Below are positions 37,418 to 48,269 of a stretch of 64,000 nt of DNA, one piece after another. Under the pieces are notes generated by a model that did no database searches, was not told the DNA's origin, and worked only from the letters and a program-made list of their open reading frames with translations. The stretch spans positions 310,001 to 374,000 of the forward strand of contig JASANH010001617.1 in NCBI GenBank assembly GCA_030248295.1, written 5' to 3'. The translations under genes were made by a program, and so were the position numbers. This stretch comes from Mesodorylaimus sp. YZB2_4. Taxonomy: Eukaryota; Nematoda; Enoplea; Dorylaimida; Dorylaimidae. How positions within the stretch are numbered: the first letter of the stretch is position 1; each line of letters opens with the position of its first letter.

Positions 37418-38256
37418 ATGGTTCATCAATACAAGCTGACCTATTTCAACGGCCGTGGCAGAGCTGAGCCATCGAGACTCATTTTCGTTTATGCTGGAGC
37501 CGATTTTACTGATCACCGCATCGAGGGCGCTGATTGGCCATTATTCAAATCGAGTAATGTCTACTTTAATATCGACCCATCATCCTATAGTCTGTGACAT
37601 CTTTCAGAGGCCCCCTTTGGTCAGCTGCCAGTGCTGGATATCGACAATGGCAAAGTTATGTTGGCGCAGTCGAAGGCTATTGCCCGCTATCTAGGAAACG
37701 AATTCGGTACGCAGACGCCCCTGTGAGCTCTCATGACTTACTGTCCTTTGTGCTAGGCTTGGTGCCAAAAGATCATGTCCAGGCAGCCAGAGCTGACATG
37801 CTTGTGGATGGATACGACGATGTGCTGAAACACTTCGGCCCATGGTTTCAGGAGAAAGACCCAGCCAAGAAGGTGACTGTCTTTTCTTGAACACACAGCG
37901 TACATTGATCTCACATTGTTCATCTTTTAGAAAGAACTTTGGCAAAAAATTGAAGTGGAACAAATAGCTCCTTTCTTGAAACTGTATGAAAAATTTCTGA
38001 CCGAGACTGGAACTGGTTACTTTGTCAGCAGCTCGGTAAGTGCACGCTGAAGGCCTAAGTAATGCCATGCATGACTGACCTGCCATTTCAGATCACTTGG
38101 GCCGATCTTTACTTGTTCGAAGTTCTGCACAGCACGAAGAACGTATCTCCGCACCTTTTCGAGGGCCATGCCAAGTTGAACGAGTACATTAACAAGATCG
38201 CCAGTGAGCCCAAAATTCATGCCTGGCTGGAGAAGCGCCCCAAGACCGACTTTTAG
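37418..38256 (+). CDS. Sigma-class glutathione S-transferase
   Basis: Five exons (37418-37553, 37608-37706, 37757-37872, 37931-38035, 38092-38256) give 206 residues, the family norm. It conjugates glutathione to electrophiles; the class also includes prostaglandin D synthases. The N-terminal thioredoxin-like domain has the catalytic tyrosine in YKLTYFNGRGRAEPSRL (Tyr9), the cis-proline APFGQLPVL, and the glutathione-binding QSKAIARYLG. The all-helical C-terminal domain carries SSSITWADLYLFEVL, the conserved N-capping box, and ends LEKRPKTDF. Such sigma GSTs are abundant in nematodes. No lesion is seen. Confidence 0.95.
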
Positions 38257-38539
38257 ATGACGAGCTTCACAGTTGACTGCCTCGTAGGATTGGATTACAC
38301 CTAGATTGCCATGCTAGCTGTGCACTGGCTACCTAGCATCGTATAGCGATGGACTATGTGGCTTCACTAATTTCCAGTCGTACTGGTTCATAGTTTGCCT
38401 CGTGTACGACTTACCAGGCAGAACCCACACTGGGCCTTCCCTGCTCCAGGAATCCAGTCTACCAATATAGCACACTCCATATGTGAAATGCAGCCTTTAC
38501 AAATCAGACATTCGGGCACATTTCACAGTCCAAAGACGC

Positions 38540-38545
38540 AATAAA
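38540..38545 (+). promoter_or_regulatory. Polyadenylation signal of the GST gene
   Basis: A canonical AATAAA lies 284 nt after the GST stop and 139 bp before the end of the convergent ZC3H15 gene. Position and strand fit; no competing AATAAA lies between. Confidence 0.55.
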
Positions 38546-38683
38546 GTCACTCAAAACTGTCAGTAACCCCCTTTCCACATTAGTATCTCAAATTGAACCC
38601 ATCGTACGTCCCGTCGAAAGCAAATTTTGAATCGGGCCATCTCGTAAATTTCTGCTGCACAGGTGCCGATGAAAACATTGCCC

Positions 38684-41600
38684 TCACCTCCTATTTTCGT
38701 CATTGTCATCTTCAGAACCGTCCTCCTCGTCATCGTCATCAATTTCATCCAAATCCTCTTCGCCAGCGAACAACTCTTCGTCGAATGCTTTTGTGGAAGA
38801 TGAACCGGCGCCAGCGAAATCCATTTTATTCGCATCGTCATTGACGTCACCATTTTCTGTTTCGAGGTCCAGTCCATTGAGAAACATGGAAATATCGATG
38901 TCTTTCGCCTTGACTTTAGCTCGCTGAAATTAAATATCTTATTACTTTCTCAGTCAGTAGCGTCAGCGTTGTTGTTGATCACTCCATCTCGAACTCCCCG
39001 ATACCCTCGAGCCATTTAATTAACAGCTAGCTTCTCATCAAGTGTGATATTTTAGATAAGTCACCTGCCTACCTTTTCTGCGCCCTCTTCGGCCCCATCT
39101 TCTTCGTCGCTGCTGTGCACGCTATACCGTTCGTCATCTGCTTCCTCGTCGTCTTGAGCAATTAAATCTGGATTGAACGTGAACAATTCACGGCCGCTTA
39201 AGCCCGTTTGTTTTCCTTGCTTGTATTCGGCACGTTTGCGACGTTCATCCTGCGATCGTTTCTCCGCTTGCTGCTTTCGTTTGCGTTGCTTCCACGCAAG
39301 GAAACTTTCTAAGGTGATCTTCGGCAAGTCGGCACCCAATCCTGCTCGTTCCTTTTCCACTAACTCTTCCAATGTGATTTCATCACCTTTGTTTTGTTGT
39401 TCAAATTTGGCACGATCTTTTTTCAAAACATAGCCGGGTGGAAGGCAATGCCTGCAAAATATTTGAATCATGCACACAAAAACCGAATACGGCATTCCAT
39501 ACCTGTATATGCATTTATCGCCACCATTTGGACATTCCCAAAACCAACCGTACTTACTGTCCTCTAAGGCTTGAAGGAAGTGTTTACAGACCTGTGGTGC
39601 AAAGTGCAAAAACTATGAAGTAAATCGAAAACTCTAAAATAAGAAAGCTTACGATTTCAGTTTTCGGCTTGGCCTTGTTGCTTTCGCCGTGCTTCTTCTC
39701 CACGACTTCTTGAAGCTTATCGTCATCCCAATTTTCCATATTGTCTTCTGCAAAATATCATTTCTTATAAACGAGCTAAATAAGGAAAAAATGAAAGCTC
39801 ACCGTCTTTAACATCCCTCATATCAACATATGCGCTTCTCTTCTCCGATTTCCTTTCGATTTCTAAATCGTGGCTGAACTTGCATTTATCACCTTTCGAG
39901 CACATGCCTTGCTTGAAAAAGACGCAGAGAACCGACTTCGGATCAACATCTAAAAGTAGAAATCTATTAAAAACATTGTTTTTCGAAATCAAAAACAATA
40001 CACTTGGCTTACGTTACCTTTCCCCAGTTTTGGCATCTCGGCCACCGGCTTGAACAGCTTATTCAATTCTGCTAATTCGTCTTCTTTCGATTTCTTTGCC
40101 TTATCGTGTTGCTGCTGAGCGATCTGAAACAAAACTTGTTGTCATGCCCATTTAATGCTGACACATCTGCACAACCAATCAAGCTGATTGATCCAGTAGG
40201 CCGCAACGCTCTTACCTTGGCAGCACTTTGATTTCCATGTTTGACTTGATGTGTCACCTGTTGAATGAACTTCTGCTGCTTCGCTCCCTTCTTGTTCTTT
40301 AAGCCGAAAGTTTTATCCTGAAAAGATATAAAACATACTTATCGTTAGTCATGGTTCTCAGCACCTTGCAAGACCAGAATTTGAGGAGGTTTTGATGAGT
40401 TTGAGGAGGGAGTTTGGAAAGTTTTGAGGAGGTTTTTACGCTGACAAATGACTTTGCTATACTTCACAAACTGACTCATACAATATATTTTCTCACTGAC
40501 AGCCATACCCTCATCCCCAACCGTTCCATCATTATGCTCAAGAAAACAAACACGAGCACCTGAATACATCAAACTCACGATCAGCAGGGATAGGTGCGGA
40601 TCAGGATTTTTTGTATTTTTCTGTTTTGCCTATGAGCTTATTTTCCTCACTAAAGCACACTTTTTAGTCATCCAGGTTTCTTATCTTTTTCTTAGGCCGA
40701 TTTTCAATCAATATGTATACAGTAAGCTTAATTGATGAGTACATTTGAAGTTTCTATACATGTCCAGCATGGTGGGCCTAGGCTAACAAAATCAGTGCCG
40801 CTGTTGCTATCGATTTTAGCTGATTGCCCCCCCCCCCCAGCAATTGCCTATTCATCGCTACTGCTGTTAGCCTCTGAACTTATCATCTCATCGAACGATA
40901 ATGAGCCAATATCTTCTGCTTCCTCTAGCGAGATATGATACGATGGGCCAGAGTGTACCTAGCGTGCTTATGCATATACTTATATACAGTCGACCTCGGA
41001 TAATTGCAGCCGCTCCAGACGCCAGAAAGACTTACCATTAGACAAAGTTGCAATTACGCAAAGTTCAGAAACACTTTTTGAAAAAAGTTGCAATTATGCG
41101 AAGTTTTTTGATAAGCATAGCAGAAATTTCTATTGACACTTTTAGAAATTTTTCTGAAAAATATCAGCGAAACACATCATTCCTAATTTCATCGGCTGAT
41201 TGATAGACCAAATAAATATTCTCGCACCTACTGCAAGAATAGTCAGCAATTCTGCTTGACAATGGAATTACAAAGTTCTTTTTAATCGCTTTCGATTTCA
41301 AAGACAGCGCTTTTTCAGAAGAAGGATATTGTGGAGCTATCGGACTCCTGACTGGTTTATTTGCAATGATACTATCTGCTTTCAGCGCTTTTGCCGTTTG
41401 ATCCCCAGGCGAAGGCTGGTATAAGGCCGGCTGAAGCCTAATGTCACCTCAAGCGTAAGTCTTATATGTACCAGACTACGCCTAAGCCTGGTGTCATATG
41501 CCAGCCTAAGCTTTAGCCAAAGCCTAGTACCAGCCTAAGCTAATCGGGACAGCTAACCTACTGTATGTTGGGGACCAAACAGCAAAAGTGCCATGCTTTC

Positions 41601-42655
41601 TAGTGTCGGGCCATTAGTACCTCGTACGGTCAGCTTTCCAGCAATCACACTTTTTGATTTTTGAGGAGATTCAAGATCTTTCTTGTAATTTAAGTAGGTT
41701 TTGAGGATTTTAAGGAGAACCCTTGAAATTTGAGGAGTTTTCTGAGGTTTTTGAGGGTGCTGGGAACCATGTTCGTAGAAGAAAACGACGTAACTTCGAT
41801 CGACAATAACTGCAACGGCCCTTGGTCACTAGCATACACGTACTGTAGATACTCCTCCTATAAATTTCGGAACACCCAATATTAGCTTCCTCAAAAGTTT
41901 GTCTGAAAAATATATTCCAGCTGTTGTCCAAAAAATTTTCAGGGCACTTCAAAGTCCGTCACTGGTCACTAAAATAGACTAGTGATAGGAAATTCCGAAA
42001 TCTAGGATTTTCGAAATCTACATAAAGAAATCCCACGTCTCGAAAATTTTGCTCAATTTAGATAACTGGAATTTTGCCTCCTGGTGTCTGAAAAGCGATG
42101 AAGCTCCCCAGGTTGTTTCAGGGCATAAGTACGCTGTCTAAAATCGTTAATAATCTGGTCTCGGTACAATCAAGAGCTAGAGATCAGATCAAAGAAAAAG
42201 TTAGTCAGAAAGCCAGATTTGATAAGAAATCATAAAAAGATAGCCTGCTCTTACTTGATTAAAAACAAAGTCAAACATGCCGGCTTTGGAATAGCATGAT
42301 ATAGCAGAGCTTAAAAAGCATCACCGCTTTTAATTATTGGCACTCTTGCTACAATCAGAAATTTTTGTAGAGGCAATACAATAGGTACCTAGGGCAATGT
42401 GAAGATTTTCCCGAGCCCTAATCTCGCTGGCTTTGCAGTGACAGGAGTCAGAAAACATGTCTACCTAAAGTGCCTACACCTTGATAGGTAGGCATATACA
42501 TTGTTAAAACCATTAAGCCTAGGAATAAAGTAATCGGTCCACATACAGTACTATACTGTAATTGAACTCAAATCACGATTTCTTACCTCAATAACTTTTT
42601 CTTTTTTCTTCTGTTCGGTCTTTTTACTCGGCTCCGGAGGTTTTTTTGGTGGCAT
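38684..42655 (-). CDS. Zinc-finger CCCH protein ZC3H15 (DRG family regulatory protein 1)
   Basis: Eight exons (42655-42587, 40317-40216, 40123-40018, 39949-39803, 39747-39653, 39591-39503, 39451-39073, 38923-38684) give 408 residues (human 426). It binds and stabilises the translational GTPase DRG1 on polysomes. The start [20 protein letters not shown] is family-typical. Two CCCH fingers are seen: [19 protein letters not shown] and the larger one from [11 protein letters not shown] to [10 protein letters not shown] conserved [10 protein letters not shown] (the DRG1-binding DFRP region) follows, then an acidic C-terminus ([19 protein letters not shown]). Intron 1 (40318-42586, 2.27 kb) is about 25 times longer than the others and full of repeats. 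It is divergent with TMEM41B. Confidence 0.95.
40350..41771. mobile_element. Inverted-repeat element in ZC3H15 intron 1
   Basis: Terminal inverted repeats of 16 bp match at 15 positions: CATGGTTCTCAGCACC at 40350-40365 and GGTGCTGGGAACCATG at 41756-41771. Next to each end are runs of TTTGAGGAG-type repeats (about 40380-40440 and 41660-41755). The inside holds a 12-C tract (40827-40838), direct AGCCTAAGC repeats (about 41430-41545) and a pogo-like end (40985). The TIR resembles the TGGTTCTCA-type ends of hAT elements. No exact 8-bp target duplication was found and no transposase frame is visible, so this is a non-autonomous, aged insertion. Confidence 0.5.
40985..41105. repeat. Possible pogo/Tigger-like terminus
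   Basis: TACAGTCGACCTCGGATAAT begins with the TA|CAG pattern and CGACCTCGGATAATTG core typical of pogo/Tigger ends. It is followed by two diverged copies of AAAGTTGCAATTAYGC. No partner terminus was found, so this may be a broken element nested in the larger one. Confidence 0.3.
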
Positions 42656-43006
42656 TGTGGTCAAATGATCAGCCTAATCACTCGATCCGCCCACGAAAGC
42701 ACCGGCTTCAATGGAATCTATCACGAACAGTGCATTTTCGATTCGATTCCGATTCTCCCACGTTATTTTGTGCAATCGCAACTTCGCGAAGGTGTTTTTT
42801 AATAAGAAGCTGTGTACTTGAGCATCAAATAACCCTGTGCTACGGTAGCGGGCGGAAGGTTTCTCAATGTCGACACGTTGTCGTTCGACTTGCCAGCCGA
42901 TCACGGGAGATTCCAAGACGATAGGCCGTACTGGAAGGGCGAAGCAGTTCGATACTTCCGAAGTCGAATATTCGATTGACTTGCAGTACATACGCGGGCG
43001 GCTAGC
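42656..43006. promoter_or_regulatory. Bidirectional promoter between ZC3H15 and TMEM41B
   Basis: The two ATGs face away from each other with 351 bp between, so this must contain both 5' UTRs and core promoters. No TATA box is obvious. A 113-codon minus-strand frame (42674-43015) fills nearly the whole interval and even overlaps the TMEM41B start; it has no recognisable domain. Confidence 0.6.
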
Positions 43007-44262
43007 ATGTCTCATTCGTCAGGTTCCATATTCGAAAGAAAACCATTCTTGGTTTTATCGGTTATTTTTTTAATGTCTTTGAGTTCGTTGATAACTATTT
43101 ACGTCTACTTCCCTCGCATGGAACCGTAAGTGTCTTGTCTTTTTTGGAATAGGTCTAGTCTTATTATGTCTCAACGGCTCTTGCCTCCTTGCTTCCTTGT
43201 CTTGATGGTGTTCTCCTCCGTTTACTAGTCTGCCTGTAGTCTGGCTGAACTAATCGTAAGATTTTTATGCGTACTGATTTAATTTCAGATCCGAGAAAAT
43301 TTACGTAAAACTACCTCGAAATATTGACGACGCCAAACGACTTGGGGCAGTGCTATATCGGTACAAAGACAACCACTACTACACTGTATTAGGCGCTGTT
43401 TTCGTCACTTATATTTTGTAAGTGTGCTGTTGCCCTGCCATTCCCATTCTTCTATGAGCTTGGTCCCATTTTAGCTTGCAGTCATTCGCCATCCCGGGTT
43501 CCATCTTTCTGAGTATTCTATCCGGTTATTTGTTCTCGTTTTACGTAGCTTTAACACTGGTCTGTACGGTAAGTCAATAATTTGGATCTTTTTGGTTCCT
43601 GGTGTCCTGAAATGGTGGGGAAATGGGCAGCAAAGGGTATATAACAATAGTGACAGGAAACTAATAAGGGCCAGCTTGCTGATCTTTTGAGGTGTAGCTA
43701 ACTTGTGGTGAGTGCTTGGCCCTTGGCTTTCTGTGAGCAGGAATTGGTTCTTGTCTGTAACACGCTCTTTTTCCTTTTTAGTGTTCAGCTGTAGGCGCAT
43801 CGATCTGCTACTTGCTATCATTTTTACTCGGCCGGCGCCTTCTTCAGCATTACTTCGCCGCCAAGATCAAAACCTGGTCGATCAAGGTGGCTAATCATCG
43901 ACGGCACATGTTAAACTATATGATATTTCTGCGCATAACGCCAATCATACCCAACTGGTTTATTAACTTGTCGTCACCGGTTTTGGAAGTTCCTTTTTGG
44001 CCCTTTTTCTGGGGCACATTTATTGGTAAGGTGCTTGAAATTTTGTCTTTTCCCTTCGTTCCCATTCATCGTTATGAGCACTTTTCATTCAGGTGTGGCA
44101 CCGCCATCGTTTTTGGCCATTCAAACTGGCACGACACTTCAGCAACTAACGTCATCTTCGGATGGTGTGAGTCTGTATTCGGTGGCTGGATTAGGCGTCC
44201 TGGCATTATTGTCGCTAGCTCCTGTAATTTGGAAAGAAAAGCTAAAGGAACGTTTTGACTGA
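43007..44262 (+). CDS. TMEM41B-type ER phospholipid scramblase
   Basis: Five exons (43007-43125, 43289-43417, 43475-43568, 43782-44025, 44093-44262) give 251 residues. TMEM41B and VMP1 are DedA/VTT-fold ER scramblases needed for autophagosome formation and lipoprotein export. A single N-terminal helix (LVLSVIFLMSLSSLITIYVY) leads to the conserved luminal stretch and the VTT signature FAIPGSIFLSILSGYLF. LLGRRLLQHYFAAKI, RITPIIPNWFINLSSP and the FFWGTFIGVAPPSFLAIQTG re-entrant motif follow. The tail is short and basic (KEKLKERFD). All landmarks are intact. Confidence 0.93.
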
Positions 44263-44859
44263 TTGTGAGAAGGACCAAGAAGCAATGCGAGAATCAGCAT
44301 TAGCCAGAGTAAGCTGGCGCTTATTAAAGCGTTTGTTATGTTGATTTAGGATACACTGTGCCACTTTATGCGTTGAATGGCGAGATTCTCACTTTGATCA
44401 AAGGTCATGTCGTAACTTGAGATTGCAGTATCTGGTGGGATTACGATAAGCACTCATTTTTGTTGTTTCTGGTGAATGATTGCTTGGTCTTGATGCTCGC
44501 TTTTTGTGCACAGTTTTTAGGTATGGCAAGTCATGCGAACAGCAATAAAGCCTATGTCAACAGGTGATGCTTCGAATGGTGCACTGAGAGGGAGTAGACG
44601 AATGGAAGGGGCTGCTGCGCGTGGAACTTCTGAAACAGCACTAATCGGAAGTTTGTGCTGGTCATATTTATGTGGGATGCGCCAGTTGCGCTATATGCGT
44701 GACATCTGGCTTTACACTGCCACCCTTACACTATGGAATTCGGTCCTATAAAATGCAGGCTCCAAGCAGCTCGGTCAGTTTCATTTTCGACGCGTCGTGA
44801 ACGCTTGTTATTTTTTGCTGGCTCGTTGGTCGTGGGTCCAATCGAATCGTTGAACGGCA
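44263..44859. other. Spacer, nothing recognised
   Basis: The TMEM41B 3' flank and the upstream region of the small Pro/Ala-rich protein. Frames present (44533-44751) look spurious. Confidence 0.4.
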
Positions 44860-45150
44860 ATGTTGCAGTACGTGCTGCTCGGCTATCTCTTCTACCGCGT
44901 CTTCATTCTGTTCAAGGAAGCCGACGCTGCTCAACCGGAAGAAGGTGGTGGTATTTCGTCGAGTCCAGCCGAATCATCTGCGCCACCACCAGCGGCCGAA
45001 GCTCCGCCACCAGCTGAAGCTCCTCCGCCAGCCGAAGCTCCTCCGCCAGTCGATGCTGCCCCACCGCCGGCCCCGCCAGCCGAGGCTCCACCGCCAGATG
45101 CTCCGCCTCCGCCAGACCCGGCCGCAGTCGATCCGTCCGCAACGCCGTGA
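44860..45150 (+). CDS. Pro/Ala-rich small membrane protein
   Basis: A single-exon frame of 96 residues. The hydrophobic N-terminus MLQYVLLGYLFYRVFILF may be an uncleaved signal anchor. It is followed by an acidic hinge (KEADAAQPEEGGG) and a tail of imperfect APPPAE/APPPVD repeats, ending DPSATP. The repeat is coded with mixed synonymous codons, so it is not a simple DNA microsatellite, which supports selection on protein. A minus-strand Gly/Ala-rich frame is its mirror. No family is recognised; start and reality are moderately sure. Confidence 0.5.
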   Translation: MLQYVLLGYLFYRVFILFKEADAAQPEEGGGISSSPAESSAPPPAAEAPPPAEAPPPAEAPPPVDAAPPPAPPAEAPPPDAPPPPDPAAVDPSATP

Positions 45151-45529
45151 TGCGAGCGAAAGAGAAGAAGCGAGAAGTGTGTGATTCGTGGCAAAGTGAT
45201 GATCGTGTCTGTGCTATGATCGCGCTTGATTTGATGCCACGCTCGCTTGATCGTGTTGGTGTGCTGCGTATTCGAATTCACGTGTGTGATTAGGACGTAA
45301 AACTGTGATGCGAGTTCGGTGCATAGCTTATAGGTACCACCGCTGAGCCCACTATGGATGGGCCATTTGTCAGTCATAGCACCGATGGCTATGCAACAAA
45401 GCCTGGCAGGCACAGGCGACCGACCGAAGTCGGGGGACACAAAAACCGACTTGCGTCAGACAATGAGGTCGGCTATGCCCGATTCTCGTAATGGATCCTG
45501 GAAAGTTCCTTCCATGGGATATTTTATAA

Positions 45530-45890
45530 AATTCCTCTGGAATCCTTGGCTCGCCCAAGGACAAACTAGGGCTGACCAGAGGATGGCTCAAGCCACGGGA
45601 ATGATCCCACGCAGTCCACGAAACTCGTGTCGAGGAGTTTGCATGTGTCGACTGTCGAAGGGGTTCTCTGACAATGAGCCCGAAGTGCTCAGAGAGGGTT
45701 CACGATCAGACTAGGATATCAAGACCAGTCCTCTACCGATGCCTGCAAACCAAACAGGGCACTCGACCTCGATCTCGCTCTCGCTCTCGGTCTCATGCCT
45801 AGCCTTGACTAATGAGAGGCAGACTGGCTCCCTAAACCAGTGCACTGATACAAGTAAGTCCGCGTCCAATACACCTTGCGTGGTTTGTTC
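45530..45890 (+). repeat. Dispersed repeat family 3, copy A
   Basis: Blocks shared with copy B (54690-55085, opposite orientation) are AATCCTTGGCT, CAAACTAGGGCTGACCA, ACGCAGTCCACG, CGAAGTGCTC, AGACCAGTCCTCTACCGATG (extending through CCTGCAAACCA), and GGGCACTCGACCTCGATCTC. Order is kept. It is probably a remnant of an interspersed element; no coding capacity is visible. Confidence 0.65.
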
Positions 45891-45954
45891 TTACGTGACC
45901 CAGCCAAACAGCACGACACGTACTGGAGCTCATCACATCGCAGTCTGATCACGT

Positions 45955-46573
45955 CTACGTTGATGACTTCTGCAAGATTCCCTTCGAAGCATTGCTCAAA
46001 GAATCGCCACCATTGTCAGTAGATTTGGGTTCCAGCCCCAATCGCAAATCATCGATCTCTCGTTGTTTCATCATTAGTTTCACTTGGAGACGTCGGATTT
46101 CATCATTTTTGCGAGCCAACGTCGAATCGAGTTCTGCGATCCGTTCATTGTACATGTCAATGGCCATCTGAAAACTGAGTAGGTAATAACTTGAGTAGGG
46201 TCCAGCAATAAGCATGTACCTGGCGTTTCTTCAGCATTTCCATGTCGTCGGCGTCCAACTGACCTTTCAATTGTTGAATACGGCGATCGTACACCAAACA
46301 ACCCTTGGGGGTGAAAGGACCGATTTTGGCGCAATGGGGATTGCACAATTTTTCTGCCAGGCGTCGGACAGCACTCTGCTTCAGCGAGCGCTCTTCGTCC
46401 AAGATGGCTCGCAGTTGCTCCATCTCTTTGTTCAAGGCGCCACTCTGTTCGTGCAGATGATGCGATTTTTCAACCAATTGGCCTCGCTTTACTTGTAATT
46501 GAGCGACAGTATCTTCGACGGAGCGTGTTTCCATTATTTTTGGCTCCTCTTCGTCGTTACGGCACCAGTCCAT
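45955..46573 (-). CDS. Coiled-coil protein of unknown function
   Basis: Exons 46573-46220 and 46167-45955 join in phase 0 across a 52-nt intron to give 188 residues. Most of the chain is predicted heptad-type coiled coil (EDTVAQLQVKRGQLVEKSHH, MEQLRAILDEERSLKQSAVR, then RIAELDSTLARKNDEIRRLQ). It is interrupted by a short Cys/Pro segment CNPHCAKIGPFTPKGCLVYD at about residues 80-99. That interruption could be a hinge or small metal or interaction site. The start at MDWCRNDEEEP is the first ATG. I cannot assign a family. Confidence 0.75.
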
Positions 46574-47401
46574 TTCCAGATGGTTCTAACGACGGCTAGG
46601 AATTAGTATGGAGGTGAAGAACTCCTCACTAGTAACCAGCCAGCTGCTCAAGCGCACTGACTGTCGGGAAGACGCGCAGTGGACTGCCACATGTAGTGTA
46701 AAGTACAGAGTGCACAGGGACGCGCAGGTACTGTAGGCGTAAGAATAGCGGAGGAGAGATTTGCGGAAGGTATCTATCAGAAGGTGAGGTACGGACTTAT
46801 TTAGTGCAACCCGCCCCAGCATCCCATGGATTTCATTACATATTTAGTGCAACCCATGGATAGGCTTAGTTCTAACTTACTTAGCGCAGCCCGCCCCAGG
46901 ATTGCGTAGGCCTTGATGCTGCTCGCAAGACATTGGAACTTGGCTGATACTACTGTATAAACGAAAGGTGACAGCTCCGGTTGTCTTTGCCCTGTGGCAA
47001 AGCGGCCATTGGCTAAATGGAAAACGATCAGAGCGAGCAAATCCTGCCACCACAGGGTGTCCTTCTTATGGCACTGTGAAGATTAGTGACACGAAGAGTT
47101 CTGGCTAAACATATCAAAAGCATGGACTGTTCTGCAGGTGTACGTACAAGCTACGGGCTGCCCTATGGTTCTGGGACAATCGACCTGCGACTTGCCAGCA
47201 TCAATGCTATGGATGCTAAGCTTCTGAAATCAGGATTTGCTCCATGTTCACTGCGCTCCAAATGCATGCACAGAACCTCAAACAATGATAAGGGGAAGGC
47301 ACTGTAAAGTCACATATTGTAAAGTAAGACAACAGATTCTTTGAGCCCCATTCTTACACTTCAAATGATCGTGGTCGGTCGTGCGCCAGTGTGCGGTCAA
47401 A
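46574..47401. other. Spacer with short repeated units
   Basis: Contains three diverged copies of TTAGTGCAACCCGCCCCAG-like sequence (about 46800-46900) and a TACTGTA heptamer near 46731. It should hold the divergent promoters of the coiled-coil and HMG-box genes. No further gene is seen. Confidence 0.4.
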
Positions 47402-48269
47402 ATGGACGACAAGCGTAGCCATGAAATCCTGCCACCACGACGTCCACGAACTGCCTACGCGTACTTCGTTCAAAGGAACTACCATAGCGTGGCCACGGAG
47501 CTGAAAAATGGACAGCCGCAGACCATCATCAAGAATTTGGCCGAAAATTGGAGGAAACTGACCCCCGAGGAAAGGCAGTCGTACCTCGACGTAAGTGCAG
47601 CGCTTCCTTTTCAGGTCCCTTTCAGACTTCTACTGTATCTCTTCAGAGTGAGCAGACGGATCGGGCTCGATATGAGGAGGACAGGACCGAATGGATTCGG
47701 CGGCACGCCGGTCGACCAATGCCTTTCATGTTCCGCAGACGAAGGAATCCGAGCATGCCCAGGAAGCCAGCGTAAGTGTCTTCTAGTCTGACTCGATGTC
47801 CCAGTCTCAGTTTTCCATTTTAGGACGCCATACATCGCGTTCAAACGCGCAATGGGAGCGAAATTTCGCGAGGAAAGGCCAGAGTCAACGGCCCGCCAAC
47901 GGGATAAGGAGATCGCCCGAATGTAAGCATGTGCTTGTAGGCTCATCTTGTCTTAAACTGAGATGGTCTCTATGTTGTAGGTGGTGCGAGTTGGATCCCG
48001 AGTCGAGGGAAAAGTACAAGCAGAAAGCCATCGAAGACAAGGTGCGCTATAACGAGCTTCACGCATGGTGGGAACAAGAAGCTCTCCGGGAAGCAGCACA
48101 GAATCAAGCAACCGTCGGCCAGCCCCAACCTGCTCCCGCTTCACTTCAGGCACCTGAACAGAATGCCGAGCCGGTGGTGGTCACGCCAGCAGTCGTCAAC
48201 GAAGCTCCTGCACAGGACATACAGGACATGAATGAAGATCATGAAATATGGTGGGAAGGCGACGATTAG
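47402..48269 (+). CDS. Tandem HMG-box protein
   Basis: Four exons (47402-47590, 47647-47771, 47824-47922, 47981-48269) give 233 residues. Box A (about 12-77) reads PRRPRTAYAYFVQRNYHSVA, IIKNLAENWRKLTPEERQSY and DRARYEED. Box B (about 101-165) reads RKPATPYIAFKRAMGAKFRE, DKEIARMWCELDPESREKYK and KVRYNELHAWW. A Gln/Pro/Ala linker and a mildly acidic end (MNEDHEIWWEGDD) follow. Two boxes plus acidic end resemble HMGB DNA-bending proteins. TFAM has the same domain order but needs a mitochondrial presequence, and the N-terminus here is not one. Nuclear HMGB-like is therefore favoured. Confidence 0.88.
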
